Source of the DNA: Cryobacterium sp. PH31-AA6
GTDB taxonomy: Bacteria > Actinomycetota > Actinomycetes > Actinomycetales > Microbacteriaceae
Direction of reading: 5' to 3'
DNA length: 64,000 nt
Assembly (NCBI RefSeq): GCF_030063195.1
Contig: NZ_JASISS010000001.1
Coordinates: 124,001-188,000, forward strand
Made by a program: the position numbers and the translations under genes. Below, piece after piece: positions 62,863-64,000 of this stretch. Under the pieces are notes generated by a model. That model did no database searches. It was not told where the DNA came from and saw only the letters and a program-made list of their open reading frames with translations. Position 1 is the stretch's first letter. Each line of letters begins with the position of its first letter.

Positions 62863-64000
62863 TCAGCTGAGCTGCGGGACCTCGACCGGTTCGTGCGCGA
62901 TGAAACGCACGGCCATCGCCTTGAAGCCGGGGGTGTTCGACTCGCGGGCGACGAGTTCCCGATGCATCAGGGCGTTCGCCTCGGGGAAGTACGCCGCCGC
63001 GCAGCCGCGCGGGGTCGGGTAGAACACCAGCCGGAACTCGTTCGCCCGGCGCTCCTCGCCCCGGAAGGTGCTGATCACGTCGACGACGTCCTGGTTGGCG
63101 AAGCCGAGCTCCGCGGCATCCTCCTCGTGGATGAGGATCACCCGGCGGCCGTTGGAGACGCCGCGGTAACGGTCATCGAGCCCGTAGATCGTGGTGTTGT
63201 ACTGGTCGTGGCTACGGATGGTCTGCAGGATCAGGTGCCCGGCCGGCGGGGTGAGGTACTCCAACGGGCTGACCGTGAACCGGGCCCGGCCGATATCGGT
63301 GGCGAAGCTGCGGCTGTCGCGCGGGGGATTGGGCAGCACGAAACCGTTCTTCGTTCTGAGCCGCGTGTTGAAATCGGCGAAGCCGGGCAACACCCGGGAG
63401 ATGTGGTCACGGATCACGTCATAGTCCTCCGCCATCGCCTTCCAGTCGACCATGTGGTCGTCGCCGAGGGTTGCTGCGGCCATCCGCGCCACGATGACGG
63501 GCTCGGCGAGCAAATGGTCGGACACCGGTTCCAGCCGACCCTGCGTCGAGCGCACGACCGACATCGAGTCCTCGATCGAGAGCAGCTGACGGCCGCCCGG
63601 ATGCTTGTCGTCGGTGTCCGTGCGGCCGAGGGTCGGCAGGATCAACGACGTCATCCCGTGCTTGACGTGCGAGCGGTTCGGCTTGGTCGACACGTGCACG
63701 GTGAGCCCCACCCGCTGCATCGCGGCCTCCAGGGCCACGGTGTCCGAGCACGCCGACGCGAAGTTGCCGCCCATCGAAATGAACACGTCGACGTCGTCGT
63801 TCTCGAACGCCTCGACCGTGTCGACGGAATCGAACCCGTGCTTGCGCGGCGCCTCGATGCCGAATTCCTTCTCCAGGGCGGCGAGCATCCACTCGTGCGG
63901 CTTCTCCCAGATGCCCATCGTGCGGTCGCCCTGCACATTGGAGTGACCGCGCACCGGGCAGGCTCCCGCGCCGGGTTTGCCGAAGTTGCCCTGCAGCAGG
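62863..64000 (-). CDS. FdhF/YdeP-type molybdopterin oxidoreductase, N-terminal part outside window
   Basis: The gene enters from the right end of the window and is read leftward. The visible C-terminal 378 residues include LQGNFGKPGAGACPVRGHSNVQGDRTMGI at the window edge and FISMGGNFASACSDT. MGD-binding segments follow (NPPRDSRSFATDIGRARF and LQTIRSHDQYNTTIYGLDDRYRG), then the closing VEVPQLS. This resembles the YdeP/FdhF-alpha group (TIGR01701-like), which is formate-dehydrogenase related but often of unproven substrate. Adjacency to fdhD, moaA and formaldehyde dehydrogenase supports a formate-linked role. The catalytic Cys/SeCys region lies outside the window. Confidence 0.88.
   Translation of the reverse strand, partial: LLQGNFGKPGAGACPVRGHSNVQGDRTMGIWEKPHEWMLAALEKEFGIEAPRKHGFDSVDTVEAFENDDVDVFISMGGNFASACSDTVALEAAMQRVGLTVHVSTKPNRSHVKHGMTSLILPTLGRTDTDDKHPGGRQLLSIEDSMSVVRSTQGRLEPVSDHLLAEPVIVARMAAATLGDDHMVDWKAMAEDYDVIRDHISRVLPGFADFNTRLRTKNGFVLPNPPRDSRSFATDIGRARFTVSPLEYLTPPAGHLILQTIRSHDQYNTTIYGLDDRYRGVSNGRRVILIHEEDAAELGFANQDVVDVISTFRGEERRANEFRLVFYPTPRGCAAAYFPEANALMHRELVARESNTPGFKAMAVRFIAHEPVEVPQLS

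Overview
This window is high-GC DNA from an actinobacterium, most likely Microbacteriaceae (a Cryobacterium-like genus would fit; this is inference from gene content, not a database match). Supporting signs are the GlgE/GlgB/GlgP/GlgX glycogen set, gatCAB, a DUF222/HNH protein, many start codons placed 6-7 bases after a TANNNT box (leaderless transcripts), and an intergenic repeat built on GGTGGTCGAGCCTGTCGAGA that I recall as common in this family. All genes read cleanly as bacterial coding sequence. No rRNA, tRNA, CRISPR array, transposase or integrase was found.

Layout. 1-6400: alpha/beta hydrolase fragment, AI-2E-type permease, a DivIVA-like coiled-coil protein with a 14-copy 11-residue repeat, an unusual membrane protein with an internal lipobox, and a thioredoxin-TPR protein. 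6430-16070: glycogen/alpha-glucan metabolism (glgB, glgE, glgP, glgX) with a YbaK-type tRNA-editing protein. 16140-27300: housekeeping genes (cysteine desulfurase, mnmA, ligA, a DUF1023 hydrolase, gatCAB, a VIT/CCC1 transporter). 27440-33160: a rearranged accessory stretch with a DUF222/HNH gene, a TehA/SLAC1-type channel and a broken copy of its 3' end, two secreted low-complexity paralogues, a response-regulator fragment that kept its terminator, and two moaE copies inside a 473-bp, about 98.5% identical direct repeat.

33220-53900: a respiratory denitrification island. It encodes a DUF2249 protein, an NnrS-like membrane protein, a three-part NirK (membrane domain + extra cupredoxin + copper nitrite reductase), a quinol-dependent NO reductase, a cysteine-motif membrane protein, an SPFH protein, a small two-helix protein, a radical SAM/SPASM enzyme, two SufR-like cysteine-bearing regulators, NarGHJI, a DUF2231 protein and NarK. 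The predicted chemistry is nitrate to nitrite (NarGHI), nitrite to NO (NirK) and NO to N2O (NorB). No nosZ is present here, so N2O is the expected end product within the window.

54100-64000: molybdenum cofactor assembly (moaD, DUF6457, mobA-like, moaC, moeA, moeZ, moaA), glutathione-independent formaldehyde dehydrogenase, fdhD, a RibD-like reductase and the start of an FdhF/YdeP-type molybdopterin oxidoreductase that runs off the end. These supply the cofactor for NarG and the formate-dehydrogenase-like enzyme. Formaldehyde to formate oxidation could feed electrons to nitrate, which is inference. Most promising for novelty are the NirK fusion, the uncharacterised proteins behind norB, the twin cysteine regulators and the duplicated moaE/secreted-protein region.
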